From Gimesia alba (lineage in GTDB: Bacteria; Planctomycetota; Planctomycetia; Planctomycetales; Planctomycetaceae), in contig NZ_CP036269.1 of assembly GCF_007744675.1 (NCBI RefSeq), positions 3,141,546-3,205,545 on the forward strand: a DNA stretch of 64,000 nt, read 5' to 3'. The notes below the pieces were generated by a model that had not been told where the DNA came from, searched no databases, and was given only the letters and a program-made list of their open reading frames with translations. A program made the position numbers and the translations under genes. Of this stretch, positions 38,686 through 46,407 are shown in pieces. The first letter of the stretch is position 1. Every line of letters starts with the position of its first letter.

Positions 38686-41307
38686 TCAAGTATTCAAGAA
38701 CTGCTTTTTGAGAGCAGCTCCCGTGTAAGAGGATGGATGTTGTGCGAGTTCTGCTGGTGTGCCTGTCGTCACAATGGCGCCCCCGGCTTCGCCTGCATCA
38801 GGACCCAGGTCGATGATGTGGTCGGCGGCTCGGATCATTTCCAGGTTGTGTTCGATAACAATAATAGAATGTCCGGCTGTGAGTAGATGTTCGAAGCAGT
38901 TTAAGACATATTGAATATCCAGCGGGTGCAGGCCAGCCGTCGGTTCATTTATCAGAAAGAGGGTTTTGTTGCGACTGCTGGTAGTCAAGTAGGCAGCGAG
39001 TTTTAATCGCTGGCATTCTCCGCCCGAGAGTGAAGGGAGAGGCTGGCCGAGAGGGATGTAACCCAGGCCGACATCTTTGAGTTGTTTCAGTTTTTTTTGC
39101 AGCGCTGGCTGACCGCGGAAAAAAGGGAACGCTTCGTCGACGGTCAGTTCCAGTACCTCGGCGATATTGAGTTTGCGGTATTTGATTTCCAGCAGTTCGC
39201 GTTGATAGCGTTTTCCGTGACACTCCTGGCAGGTCATGTTTAAGTTTGCCAGGAACTGCAGGTCGATTTCAATCGAGCCCGTCCCCTTACATTCAGGACA
39301 GCGGCCGCCGTTCTTGCTGTTAAAACTGAAATGTCGGGGAGAGAGATTACGAAGTTTCGCATCACTGGTTTGAGCGAACACCGTCCGGATGTTGTCGAAC
39401 AGATTCAGGTAAGTTGCCGGTATGCTCCGGGGAGTCTGGCCTACGAGTGACTGGTCGAGAAAGATCACTTCGTCAATCTGCTCGATGCCAGTGACTGATT
39501 GGCAAAACGAAAATGAATGAGCTTGTTCTGTTTTCGTCAGCAGGTCTGACAGAACAGGAAAGAGGGTCTGTTCAATCAGGCTGCTTTTGCCGCTGCCACT
39601 GATGCCTGTGACAACGCACAACTGTTCCAGTGGAAATGAAACGTTGATATTTTTCAGATTGTTGCGAGTGACGCCGCTGAGTGTGATCCAGTCGGGGTCT
39701 GTTTTTCTGGGAACCAATTTCAGGTCTGCTGGCGAAGAGGCATTTAGAATTTTACCCGTTGGCGAGGATGTTGAGGCAATAAGTTGGGCATAGGGGCCTT
39801 CAAAAACAAGTTGGCCCCCTGCTTTACCGGCACCAGGTCCCAGTTCCACAATGTGATCGGCTGCGAGGATGAAGTCGGCATCGTGTTCGACGATGGCAAG
39901 TGTGTTGTTGAGGTGACATAGTTTCTGGAGAACAGAAATTACACGTTTATTTTCTACAGGGTGCAGGCCCGAGGATGGTTCATCCAGCACATAGAGTGTG
40001 TTGACCAGATTTGAGGACAAAGTGGAGGTTAAAGCGATGCGTTGTGCTTCGCCGCCGGAAAGCGTTCGCATGGAGCGATTGAGTGCCAGGTAGTTGATTC
40101 CCAATTCGTCTAACAGATCCAGTCGATGGTTGATTTCACGGAGCAAAGGTGTCACATGTTGTTGGATTGGCTGATTCAGATTTTGCGATAACTCTGAAAA
40201 CCAGTTTCGCAGCTCCTGAATCGACTGCTGGCAGAGCTGGTCGATGTTGGTGTTTTGGATTTGGACCGCGAGCGCGCCTGCAGTCAGGCGACTGCCATGA
40301 CAGTCGGGACAAATCTGTGTTGTTTTCAAAGGGCTTGAGGAATCTGATATCAATCCGGTTCCCTGGCAGGTGGGACAAGCACCGGTCGGACTGAAAAAAT
40401 TAAAGAGTTGTGGTTCTGGAAGGCTGAATTCTTTGTTGCAGCGAGAGCAGATCAGGTCTGTCGAGAAATCAAATCGGAGCCAGGGCTTTTCGTCGACCAT
40501 CAAGGGGGCTGCTGTTTTCTCGATGTCCTGGTTTTGCTCGAGGAGAATGACGGATTTCCCAGATGATAAATCAAACGCGAGTTCCAGGCTGTCCAGGATA
40601 CGTTGATCTTCGATGCTCTTGGTGCTCAGACGGTCAATGACAACCAGGAAAAGATCTGCTGAGTGAATGATTTCTGAGGAGCTGTTCGCTGTCAGCTTGT
40701 AGGTCTTGTGATTGGCAATGACACGCGTCATGCCTTGCTGGATAAGATCCTCAATGATTTCCGCTAGAGGTTGATCTGATGTTGGAAGGATCGGATAACA
40801 AATCTGGTAACGACAGTTTTGGGGCAGCGTTTTCAGAAAATCGAGAATAGATTCCGGTGTTTGGGATATGACCGGTGATTGACATGCGGGACAGACAACT
40901 TGTCCTAATGAAGTATACAGCAGTCTCAGGTAGTGGTGGATACCCGATTCGATGGCGACCGTTGGTTCGATTCCGCGGCTGGCTGCAAGTCTTTTGCTTG
41001 CGTTTTGCTTGAGGGCAATTGCTGGCGGTATATGAGAAACATGATCGGCGTCTGGCTTGGGGAGTTGGTTCAAATATTGCCGGGCAGACGTAGAGAGCGT
41101 CTCAATGTAGCGTCTTTGACCTTCTGCATAAAGCGTGTCGAAAGCCAGGCTGGTCTTGCCGGAACCGCTGACGCCACAGACGACGGTCAATTGATTAAGA
41201 GGGATGTCCAGATTGATGTTTTGCAGATTATGGACACGGACGCCACGCAGTTGAATGGCAGGCATCTGCTGGCTGGAAGAAGATCCACTTGGCAACTGAT
41301 TCGTCAT
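38686..41307 (-). CDS. UvrA-family excinuclease ATPase, divergent paralogue
   Basis: 873 residues, shorter than the usual ~940 of UvrA. First ATPase half: VVCGVSGSGKTSLAFDTLYA near 37-56, GQRRYIETLSTSARQYL, a CPAC half-site near 137, CSRCNKEF / CPTCQGTG zinc module, signature TLSGGEAQRIAL and Walker B LYVLDEPSSGLHP. Second half: VVTGISGSGKSSLIEQTL, zinc module CPECKGTG / CQECHGKRY, signature SLSGGECQRLKL, and FLINEPTAGLHP. In the second Walker B the usual Asp is Asn (codon at 38947-38949), while the Glu is kept. It belongs to the DNA-damage-scanning UvrA family, but the changes suggest a side branch rather than the main UvrA. It lies 12 bases after rimI, probably co-transcribed, and converges with uvrB. 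Confidence 0.9.
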   Translation of the reverse strand: MTNQLPSGSSSSQQMPAIQLRGVRVHNLQNINLDIPLNQLTVVCGVSGSGKTSLAFDTLYAEGQRRYIETLSTSARQYLNQLPKPDADHVSHIPPAIALKQNASKRLAASRGIEPTVAIESGIHHYLRLLYTSLGQVVCPACQSPVISQTPESILDFLKTLPQNCRYQICYPILPTSDQPLAEIIEDLIQQGMTRVIANHKTYKLTANSSSEIIHSADLFLVVIDRLSTKSIEDQRILDSLELAFDLSSGKSVILLEQNQDIEKTAAPLMVDEKPWLRFDFSTDLICSRCNKEFSLPEPQLFNFFSPTGACPTCQGTGLISDSSSPLKTTQICPDCHGSRLTAGALAVQIQNTNIDQLCQQSIQELRNWFSELSQNLNQPIQQHVTPLLREINHRLDLLDELGINYLALNRSMRTLSGGEAQRIALTSTLSSNLVNTLYVLDEPSSGLHPVENKRVISVLQKLCHLNNTLAIVEHDADFILAADHIVELGPGAGKAGGQLVFEGPYAQLIASTSSPTGKILNASSPADLKLVPRKTDPDWITLSGVTRNNLKNINVSFPLEQLCVVTGISGSGKSSLIEQTLFPVLSDLLTKTEQAHSFSFCQSVTGIEQIDEVIFLDQSLVGQTPRSIPATYLNLFDNIRTVFAQTSDAKLRNLSPRHFSFNSKNGGRCPECKGTGSIEIDLQFLANLNMTCQECHGKRYQRELLEIKYRKLNIAEVLELTVDEAFPFFRGQPALQKKLKQLKDVGLGYIPLGQPLPSLSGGECQRLKLAAYLTTSSRNKTLFLINEPTAGLHPLDIQYVLNCFEHLLTAGHSIIVIEHNLEMIRAADHIIDLGPDAGEAGGAIVTTGTPAELAQHPSSYTGAALKKQFLNT

Positions 41308-41319
41308 TCGCTGTCAATT

Positions 41320-41871
41320 TCAGGCAGCATCCGAGGCGTCGAAGTAATTGCTGATCCGATTTTTGGGAGCAAGTCCGGGAGCGAAGTCCTGTTCGGCGCG
41401 TTCCATGCGGTATTGCAGAACGTAGGCATCTTCTCCTGCGTCTTCGAAGTAGTTTCTCAGTACAGAAACGGCGCGGAAATCCATTTTGCGGAAAAACAGT
41501 TGAGCGGACAGGTTGGTCTCGCGGACTTCTAATACAATCTCACGCCGACGTTGCTGAGACAGTTTATCTATCACGCGTTGCACCATTTGACGTCCAATTC
41601 CCTGCTGTCGGAATTCGGGGGCGACGGCAAAGTTCAAAACCTGGATCATCGATTTATGAAGTTCATAAATCATGAAGCCGACGATCTGGTGATTGTGCTC
41701 TGCAACCATGCCGATACAGTTTCGTTGTCTGAGGCAGCTCAGAAAATACTCTTCCGTCCAAGTGTATTCAAAGCTCTCCTCTTCAATTCGGAGAACCTCT
41801 GGCATATCTCTCCTGATAAGCCAGCGGATTTGCACCATAGTATCTTGGTTTGGATGATGATTGAGACTCAT
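41320..41871 (-). CDS. rimI: RimI-like GNAT N-acetyltransferase
   Basis: 183 residues. The GNAT fold is evident: IRWLIRRDMPEVLRIEEESF at the N-terminus, CIGMVAEHNHQIVGFMIYEL in the central sheet, and the acetyl-CoA loop LNFAVAPEFRQQGIGRQMVQ (Q/R-x-x-G-x-G/A) near 78-97, then IVLEVRETNLSAQLFFRKMDF. This is the pattern of RimI, which acetylates the N-terminal Ala of ribosomal protein S18, though other N-terminal acetyltransferases look alike. The C-terminus has about 20 extra residues. The ATG at 41871 may be replaced by an internal ATG eleven codons on. Linked to the UvrA-like gene by a 12-base gap. Confidence 0.85.
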   Translation of the reverse strand: MSLNHHPNQDTMVQIRWLIRRDMPEVLRIEEESFEYTWTEEYFLSCLRQRNCIGMVAEHNHQIVGFMIYELHKSMIQVLNFAVAPEFRQQGIGRQMVQRVIDKLSQQRRREIVLEVRETNLSAQLFFRKMDFRAVSVLRNYFEDAGEDAYVLQYRMERAEQDFAPGLAPKNRISNYFDASDAA

Positions 41872-42203
41872 AGTGGCCTTCCTGCTACTGATAAGTACTT
41901 CAATAAGTGCCTTGGACAGTTGCTATTCTCTTCATGAGTTCAGCAATAGCCTGGGAAAAATGAATTGAATCGGTTTAGTTGGGCGTCGGAATTTGTAGGT
42001 CATGATTGAGGATGTGTTTCGGAGTTGATGACGCCTAAAACAGCGAGGTTGATTCGCGAAAGTTAGCAGAAGTGATTAACGGCGCACAGACGAATTTTTA
42101 TTTTTTTTGGCAAAAATGAAGCGAATGGGAGAGTTTGCTGCGCAGAAAAAGCCTTCTCAACATGAATTTCTTTGGCGCATTCAAGTGGTAACTGAAGTGC
42201 TGC
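41872..42203 (-). other. Intergenic region upstream of rimI
   Basis: 332 bases between the BON-protein gene and rimI, both minus. It should carry the promoter of the rimI/uvrA-like pair. A T-rich tract lies around 42096-42110. No gene, repeat or clear hairpin was found. Confidence 0.5.
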
Positions 42204-42518
42204 TTAGCCTTTCGGGGGAAGCGGCATTCGTTTTTTCATCATGAGGTGGTTGATGACTTCTTCAACGCCAGTGAGCGCCTTGATTCGATTACAGATGTCC
42301 GGACATTCGCCATCAAATTCGAGAACACCTTCGAGGCAAACCCCATTTTTGGTGCGGCGAACAACGAGAGAATTCAGGCAGACGTCCGAATCTAGTGCTA
42401 ATGCATGCTGAATTTCGCACTCCAGAGAATGGGGCGCATCAAACTGCAATGATGTCGTTCGAATGGCTGCCTTGGCTGGAGTCGGGTTAGAAGATTGGGC
42501 GAGAGATTTCTTTTTCAT
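42204..42518 (-). CDS. Small BON-domain-like protein
   Basis: 104 residues. After a Lys/Ser/Pro-rich start, residues 30-95 follow the BON pattern: SLECEIQHALALDSDVCLNS, then LVVRRTKNGVCLEGVLEFDG and ICNRIKALTGVEEVINHLMM, i.e. helix, strand, strand with Gly, helix and a closing G-V-x-x-V-x-N strand. BON domains bind phospholipid or act as small adaptor modules; many are periplasmic, but no signal peptide is visible here. Two Cys residues are in the domain. The start is not supported by a strong SD. It seems to be a single-gene unit with a terminator of the upstream gene between it and the PqaA-like gene. Confidence 0.75.
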   Translation of the reverse strand: MKKKSLAQSSNPTPAKAAIRTTSLQFDAPHSLECEIQHALALDSDVCLNSLVVRRTKNGVCLEGVLEFDGECPDICNRIKALTGVEEVINHLMMKKRMPLPPKG

Positions 42519-42627
42519 GTGGCTGTTCCTTTCACCACTTTAATATACGGTCCTTCTGTTCGTGCTTTCGGGGAAATCAACCCCGTCTACACGATATCTT
42601 AACATTCAGAAAAGAAACGGAAAGATG

Positions 42628-42653
42628 AAAAAGAAATCTTCTTCGAAGATTTT
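42628..42653 (-). terminator. Terminator after the PqaA-like gene
   Basis: AAATCTTC (42634-42641) pairs with GAAGATTT (42645-42652) around a three-base loop. On the minus strand it is followed by CTTTTTC. It is about 50 bases past the stop at 42704. The plus strand also has TTTT after the stem, so it could work both ways. Confidence 0.82.
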
Positions 42654-42703
42654 AAAAATGGATCTCCTGCTTTAAGAATTGTAAATTCGCGATTCAATTG
42701 CCG

Positions 42704-44032
42704 TCATTTGGCAGTCGTAATCGTGCATAATGAGAAAGGGATTTGGTTTATGGTGTAGATGGCTTCCAGATAATAAGCGACGTGCCCTTTTTCTGGTTTG
42801 TTTATTTTCGCCAAGTACACATCGTTGTCAGTGGTGATTTCACTGGAAGTCCATTTGGAATTACGGAAATCTTTATTCTCTGAGTAAGCACTCCAGAGTC
42901 GGACCTGCGTTGGTTTCTTCTTGCAGGTAAGTTTCAATTCATAATCGGTGGAGTTGTCCCAATCCATCGTCGGAAGTTCTTTGCCTGTCGCAGCATGCAT
43001 AAAGAAGGCGGCGATGGTCTGCAAGGCGTATTCGACTCCGCCACCAAGGTCATGGCCCGCATTCGGGACTTGAAGGATGTATTTGGGGCCCACCAGGTCA
43101 GGCCAGTAAAAACGCATTGCGTCAACAACCCAGTAAGGATCGTTGGTTCCATTGATGATTAATTTGGGTAATTTTAGTTGATTCCGATAAGTGTAAGGGT
43201 CCATCATTTGGCGGAGGTGTTTCTCTCTCTGGCTTTCTTCACCTTCAACGATCAGTCCCTTGCTGGTGTAGTCGATAATTTGTTCGCTGTATTTTCCCCA
43301 GGTGGCAATCTGGTGTTTCATTTGCTTTCGAAAATTGAGCGTATCAATCACAATCGGTGCGGTGGCGATAATTCGCTTGTCGACTACGGGGGTGAGCCAA
43401 CTGGTCCAGCCTCGTTTGGAAGCGCCGGTAATCACAAAGCCATCAATGACAATATTGCGTTTTTCCCGGGCAATTTCCTGAATGGCATCCATGGCTTTGA
43501 CGGCGCTTTTTGCCATGGGGAACAGGAGTGGCCAGTTTTCGTCGCCTGTTTTCAGGTAACGCAGCCAGGTTTCCGTAATCAGATCGTCCTCTTTTTTGCC
43601 GTCAAACAGTGGCTGATTTGGAACCTGGGTGAGTAAGGCGATGCGAGCGCCTGTTGTTTTTGCGAGTAAAAATGCTGGGTGGAGTCGTTTTTCACTCGGG
43701 CGAGAGCCATTGCTGCCTCCGGTGACAAACAGGAGAACCTTGTTGTTAATGCGAATATTGTCAGGTTCGAAAATATAGAGCCAGTGCTTCCAGGTAATTC
43801 CCTGCCAGGTCTGAGACGTCAATTCCACAGGGTAAGCAGTGACGCCATCGTGTGAGAACGAGTCATGGATTTCCCATTTATAGTCCGGTTCCTCGCGTTG
43901 AATGTATTTAAAAAACGCATCCGGAATTTCTCTGGCTTGTTTGAGGGAAGCAGGAACATTGGAATTCTCGGCAGCAAAAATGGAAGTACTGACAGAGATC
44001 GCAATCAGGCAAGTAGCAACTCGTGAAATCAT
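42704..44032 (-). CDS. PhoPQ-activated pathogenicity-related (PqaA-like) protein
   Basis: 442 residues with a signal peptide (ATCLIAISVSTSIFAAEN). The body is an alpha/beta hydrolase of the PqaA family: WKHWLYIFEPDNI, VLLFVTGGSNGSRP near 100, the nucleophile elbow VITGASKRGWTSWLTPVVDK with Ser near 207, ATAPIVIDTLNF, LPKLIINGTNDPYWVVDAMR with the acid Asp, and VPNAGHDLGGG with the His. Thus a complete Ser-Asp-His triad can be read. The family name derives from a Salmonella PhoP-regulated gene; in planctomycetes these are common secreted hydrolases with unknown substrate. The gene is followed by a terminator. It lies 104 bases after the small lipoprotein gene. Confidence 0.9.
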   Translation of the reverse strand: MISRVATCLIAISVSTSIFAAENSNVPASLKQAREIPDAFFKYIQREEPDYKWEIHDSFSHDGVTAYPVELTSQTWQGITWKHWLYIFEPDNIRINNKVLLFVTGGSNGSRPSEKRLHPAFLLAKTTGARIALLTQVPNQPLFDGKKEDDLITETWLRYLKTGDENWPLLFPMAKSAVKAMDAIQEIAREKRNIVIDGFVITGASKRGWTSWLTPVVDKRIIATAPIVIDTLNFRKQMKHQIATWGKYSEQIIDYTSKGLIVEGEESQREKHLRQMMDPYTYRNQLKLPKLIINGTNDPYWVVDAMRFYWPDLVGPKYILQVPNAGHDLGGGVEYALQTIAAFFMHAATGKELPTMDWDNSTDYELKLTCKKKPTQVRLWSAYSENKDFRNSKWTSSEITTDNDVYLAKINKPEKGHVAYYLEAIYTINQIPFSLCTITTAK

Positions 44033-44136
44033 AGACTTGATCCGGTTTTCAGGTTGAAGTCAGAGTAGTGACCAGGCAACTTTCAAAGCTGACTGGGGAA
44101 ATTGTTCTATACTCGAAAAGTCAAAGTAAAAAAGCG

Positions 44137-44577
44137 TTATTTCGTGGTTAATTCGATTACGCCGAGATCGGTTGGTTCTCCCTCGGTTACAGAAAATTTG
44201 ATTTTGGATTTTTCTGGTTTATCGTATCGTTTTTTGAGTTTATCGGGGCCACCATATCCCCGTGACATGATGTCAAATTTTTTCCAGACGAATGTCAAAA
44301 CATAATCGCCAGGAGGTATTCCATCACCGGTTGTGTAAGTTGAGAGTTCAAACGTTCCGTCGTTAGAGGAGTTACATCCCGAAGCCGTTGGGTGTTCTGT
44401 GTCAATTTCACCTGTATTCAGACATTGGATCTGGATGGGGGAACCGGGTTCCTTTCCATCAACAGTGATTTTCCCCTTCACTGGGTAGGTTTTTTTAGTG
44501 AAAGGTTCCTCTGGGCTGCTACAGGAAAACATGGAGAATGTGATCAGTGTTAGAAAGACAGTCTGCTGTATTTGCAT
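44137..44577 (-). CDS. Small planctomycetal lipoprotein, carboxypeptidase-regulatory-like fold
   Basis: 146 residues. The N-terminus VFLTLITFSMFSCSSPEEPF has a lipobox-like FSC, so it is probably a lipoprotein with acylated Cys near residue 19. The remaining domain is beta-rich with YPVKGKITVDGKEPG, GTFELSTYTTGDGIPPGDYV and LTFVWKKFD, which resembles the carboxypeptidase regulatory-like / transthyretin-type domains found in small planctomycetal lipoproteins encoded after DUF1559 genes. It ends TDLGVIELTTK. It lies downstream of such a gene here, with a 10-bp stem-loop in between, so the two are probably one unit. The function is unknown. Confidence 0.82.
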   Translation of the reverse strand: MQIQQTVFLTLITFSMFSCSSPEEPFTKKTYPVKGKITVDGKEPGSPIQIQCLNTGEIDTEHPTASGCNSSNDGTFELSTYTTGDGIPPGDYVLTFVWKKFDIMSRGYGGPDKLKKRYDKPEKSKIKFSVTEGEPTDLGVIELTTK

Positions 44578-44622
44578 AGAATTCTCTCAGGTAATGAAGG
44601 GGGGGTAAATGTTGTGCCTAAA

Positions 44623-44652
44623 GTCGACAGGCACCTGAGGGGGCCTGTCGAC
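44623..44652 (-). promoter_or_regulatory. Strong stem-loop between DUF1559 gene and lipoprotein gene
   Basis: A perfect 10-bp inverted repeat, GTCGACAGGC (44623-44632) with GCCTGTCGAC (44643-44652), loop ten bases. On the minus strand the stem is followed only by TTTA, so full termination is unlikely. It may be a partial terminator or an mRNA-stabilising structure that sets a high ratio of the DUF1559 protein to the lipoprotein (inference). Confidence 0.65.
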
Positions 44653-44685
44653 AAACAGTTAACCAATTAAAAGGTTGTGGGGATG

Positions 44686-45693
44686 TTAGAATTCCCCGAC
44701 GATTTCGCCACCTGCTCGTGTAGTGAGAGAGGCGAATGTATAAGCGTCGACATTTTGGCTAATGAAACGCACTGCACCATCGCCTAGCAGGAAGTGGGCA
44801 CCACCTACATGGAAGCTTAAGAAGCCGGTACTTCTTGCATTGCTACAGTTGATGGCACAAGGTCCTCCACTTCCCCCATCGGTCCCGTCACGAAGAGATC
44901 CCTGGTACCAGTGCTCACCACTGAGGAAATCTCCCCAGCCACCACCATTGCTGGGGCCAAGTGCTGTTGTCAAAGCGGAGTTGATCGTTGTGCCGCTGTA
45001 AATCTTGTTGCCACCAACTCGCTCTCCCAGCAAGACGGTGTTTGAGGAACCATCCACAATATCACGTAATCTGGTAACGCTGTCTCCCGGGCTACCTGAC
45101 GCACTCAAGCCTACAAAATTCAGCATTCCACTTCGGCTGGCTGCTGCTGGATGGCCGGTGTACGCAAGGCTGGAATAAGTACCCCGAACGCCCGATGCAG
45201 GACAGTAGTCGGAACGAGCTGCAGTCCAACTAAAAGGAAAGGCTGGGCTCAAGTCGTAGTCATGTTTCGTTGTTTCTGGAGTCGAGGGGCACATGAAGAC
45301 TGGCAGTGGTGTTTGGATGACAGTCAGGTTTTGTGCAACTTGAGGGATTGCAGCGAATTGGTTCAAAGCGGGGTATGAAGAATTCCACTGGTTGTATAAG
45401 GGGGCTTGATCAATATAGGGCAGAAGCATGATACCAAAGCTGCCGGCTTTTAAATTAGAGGGGTTGGTAGGGTCTAAGAACCAGGCATACGGAAAACAGC
45501 TGTGCGTATCATGGTAATTGTGAAATGCCAGACCCAGCTGTTTTAGATTGTTTTTGCAGGTAGACCTTCTGGCTGCTTCACGTGCCTGTTGAACAGCAGG
45601 GAGTAATAAAGCGATTAGAATAGCAATAATCGCAATAACGACAAGTAGTTCGATCAGAGTGAATCCTTTTTTGTGACGCGAGTTTTGTAGCAT
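44686..45693 (-). CDS. DUF1559 prepilin-like protein
   Basis: 335 residues from the ATG at 45693, which has GGAGAG close upstream. The pilin-like leader [20 protein letters not shown] with Gly-Phe cleavage site and +5 Glu is followed by [20 protein letters not shown], nearly the same as in the DUF1559 protein at 20711. The domain has LAFHNYHDTHSCFPYAWF, LLPYIDQAPLYNQW, CPSTPETTKHDY, DGSSNTVLLGERVGG and the closing SFHVGGAHFLLGDGAVRFIS. It is a putative pseudopilin-type envelope protein. It shares an operon with the lipoprotein gene and is divergent from murE across a 714-bp gap. Confidence 0.93.
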   Translation of the reverse strand: MLQNSRHKKGFTLIELLVVIAIIAILIALLLPAVQQAREAARRSTCKNNLKQLGLAFHNYHDTHSCFPYAWFLDPTNPSNLKAGSFGIMLLPYIDQAPLYNQWNSSYPALNQFAAIPQVAQNLTVIQTPLPVFMCPSTPETTKHDYDLSPAFPFSWTAARSDYCPASGVRGTYSSLAYTGHPAAASRSGMLNFVGLSASGSPGDSVTRLRDIVDGSSNTVLLGERVGGNKIYSGTTINSALTTALGPSNGGGWGDFLSGEHWYQGSLRDGTDGGSGGPCAINCSNARSTGFLSFHVGGAHFLLGDGAVRFISQNVDAYTFASLTTRAGGEIVGEF

Positions 45694-46407
45694 ATTCTCT
45701 CTCCTTTGACACATCGAAATGAAATGTTTGACCTGGGAAAAGCAAGTTGAGAATGGTTTCTCCTTTTACAATTGAAGTCTTCTATGGCTTCAGTTGCAGA
45801 TCTGCTTTTCAGCAGAATGCGAAGTAAACAGCAAGAATTTGCAGTTTGATAAAACTTGTTATGGAACGAAAAATACGTTTAAAAAGTGTCATTCAGATGT
45901 TGATGGAGATGGAAGTGGAACACATCTGATCTACTTACAGGATACATAGTGTAAACCCCTCAATCCATAGTGTTGTGTATTAAATAGGTAAAAATACTGA
46001 TTTTAATTTTTGAGGTAGATTGCATGAAATGTCAGTATCGTGGTGCTGTTTCGGCGAAATAATGACCGGCTCTGGTGGTGGAGGCGTAGGAGGTGATCCG
46101 TAGAAGCGCAGGGTTCGAAAAGCAGTAGGAAACAGGTTGGAGAAGTGGTTTCAGGCTGGTATGCCAAAATACGTTGAGGTAAAGGTTTCTGTAATAATTA
46201 CAAGGCACGTGAGAGGGACATACTTTTTTCGCTAACCAGGGTTGACCTGATCCTGAGAATTACGAGAATGCCCCCCTGCTCAAATAGAAATGCTTTCGAC
46301 TTGGTCTATTCCCTAGCCGGTTCCGGCTTTGATCAACTTTTTCAAACTTCAGTTTACCACCGAAATCTCCCCTACTCCTCGTCCCTTTCATAGATGGTTT
46401 TACTGAA
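45694..46407. other. Intergenic region between divergent DUF1559 and murE genes
   Basis: 714 bases without a supported gene. It should hold both promoters. A possible murE-side promoter is TTGACC (46242-46247) with GAGAAT (46264-46269) at a 16-base spacing; the -10 is poor. The middle is AT-rich (about 45960-46020) and is followed by a G-rich run of GG doublets near 46070-46100. There is no convincing RBS just before the first murE ATG. Confidence 0.45.

Noticed and set aside
46070-46110. A G-rich stretch with repeated GG doublets that could form a two-layer G-quadruplex.
   Set aside because: Only runs of two G residues, so it is of low stability and not distinctive.
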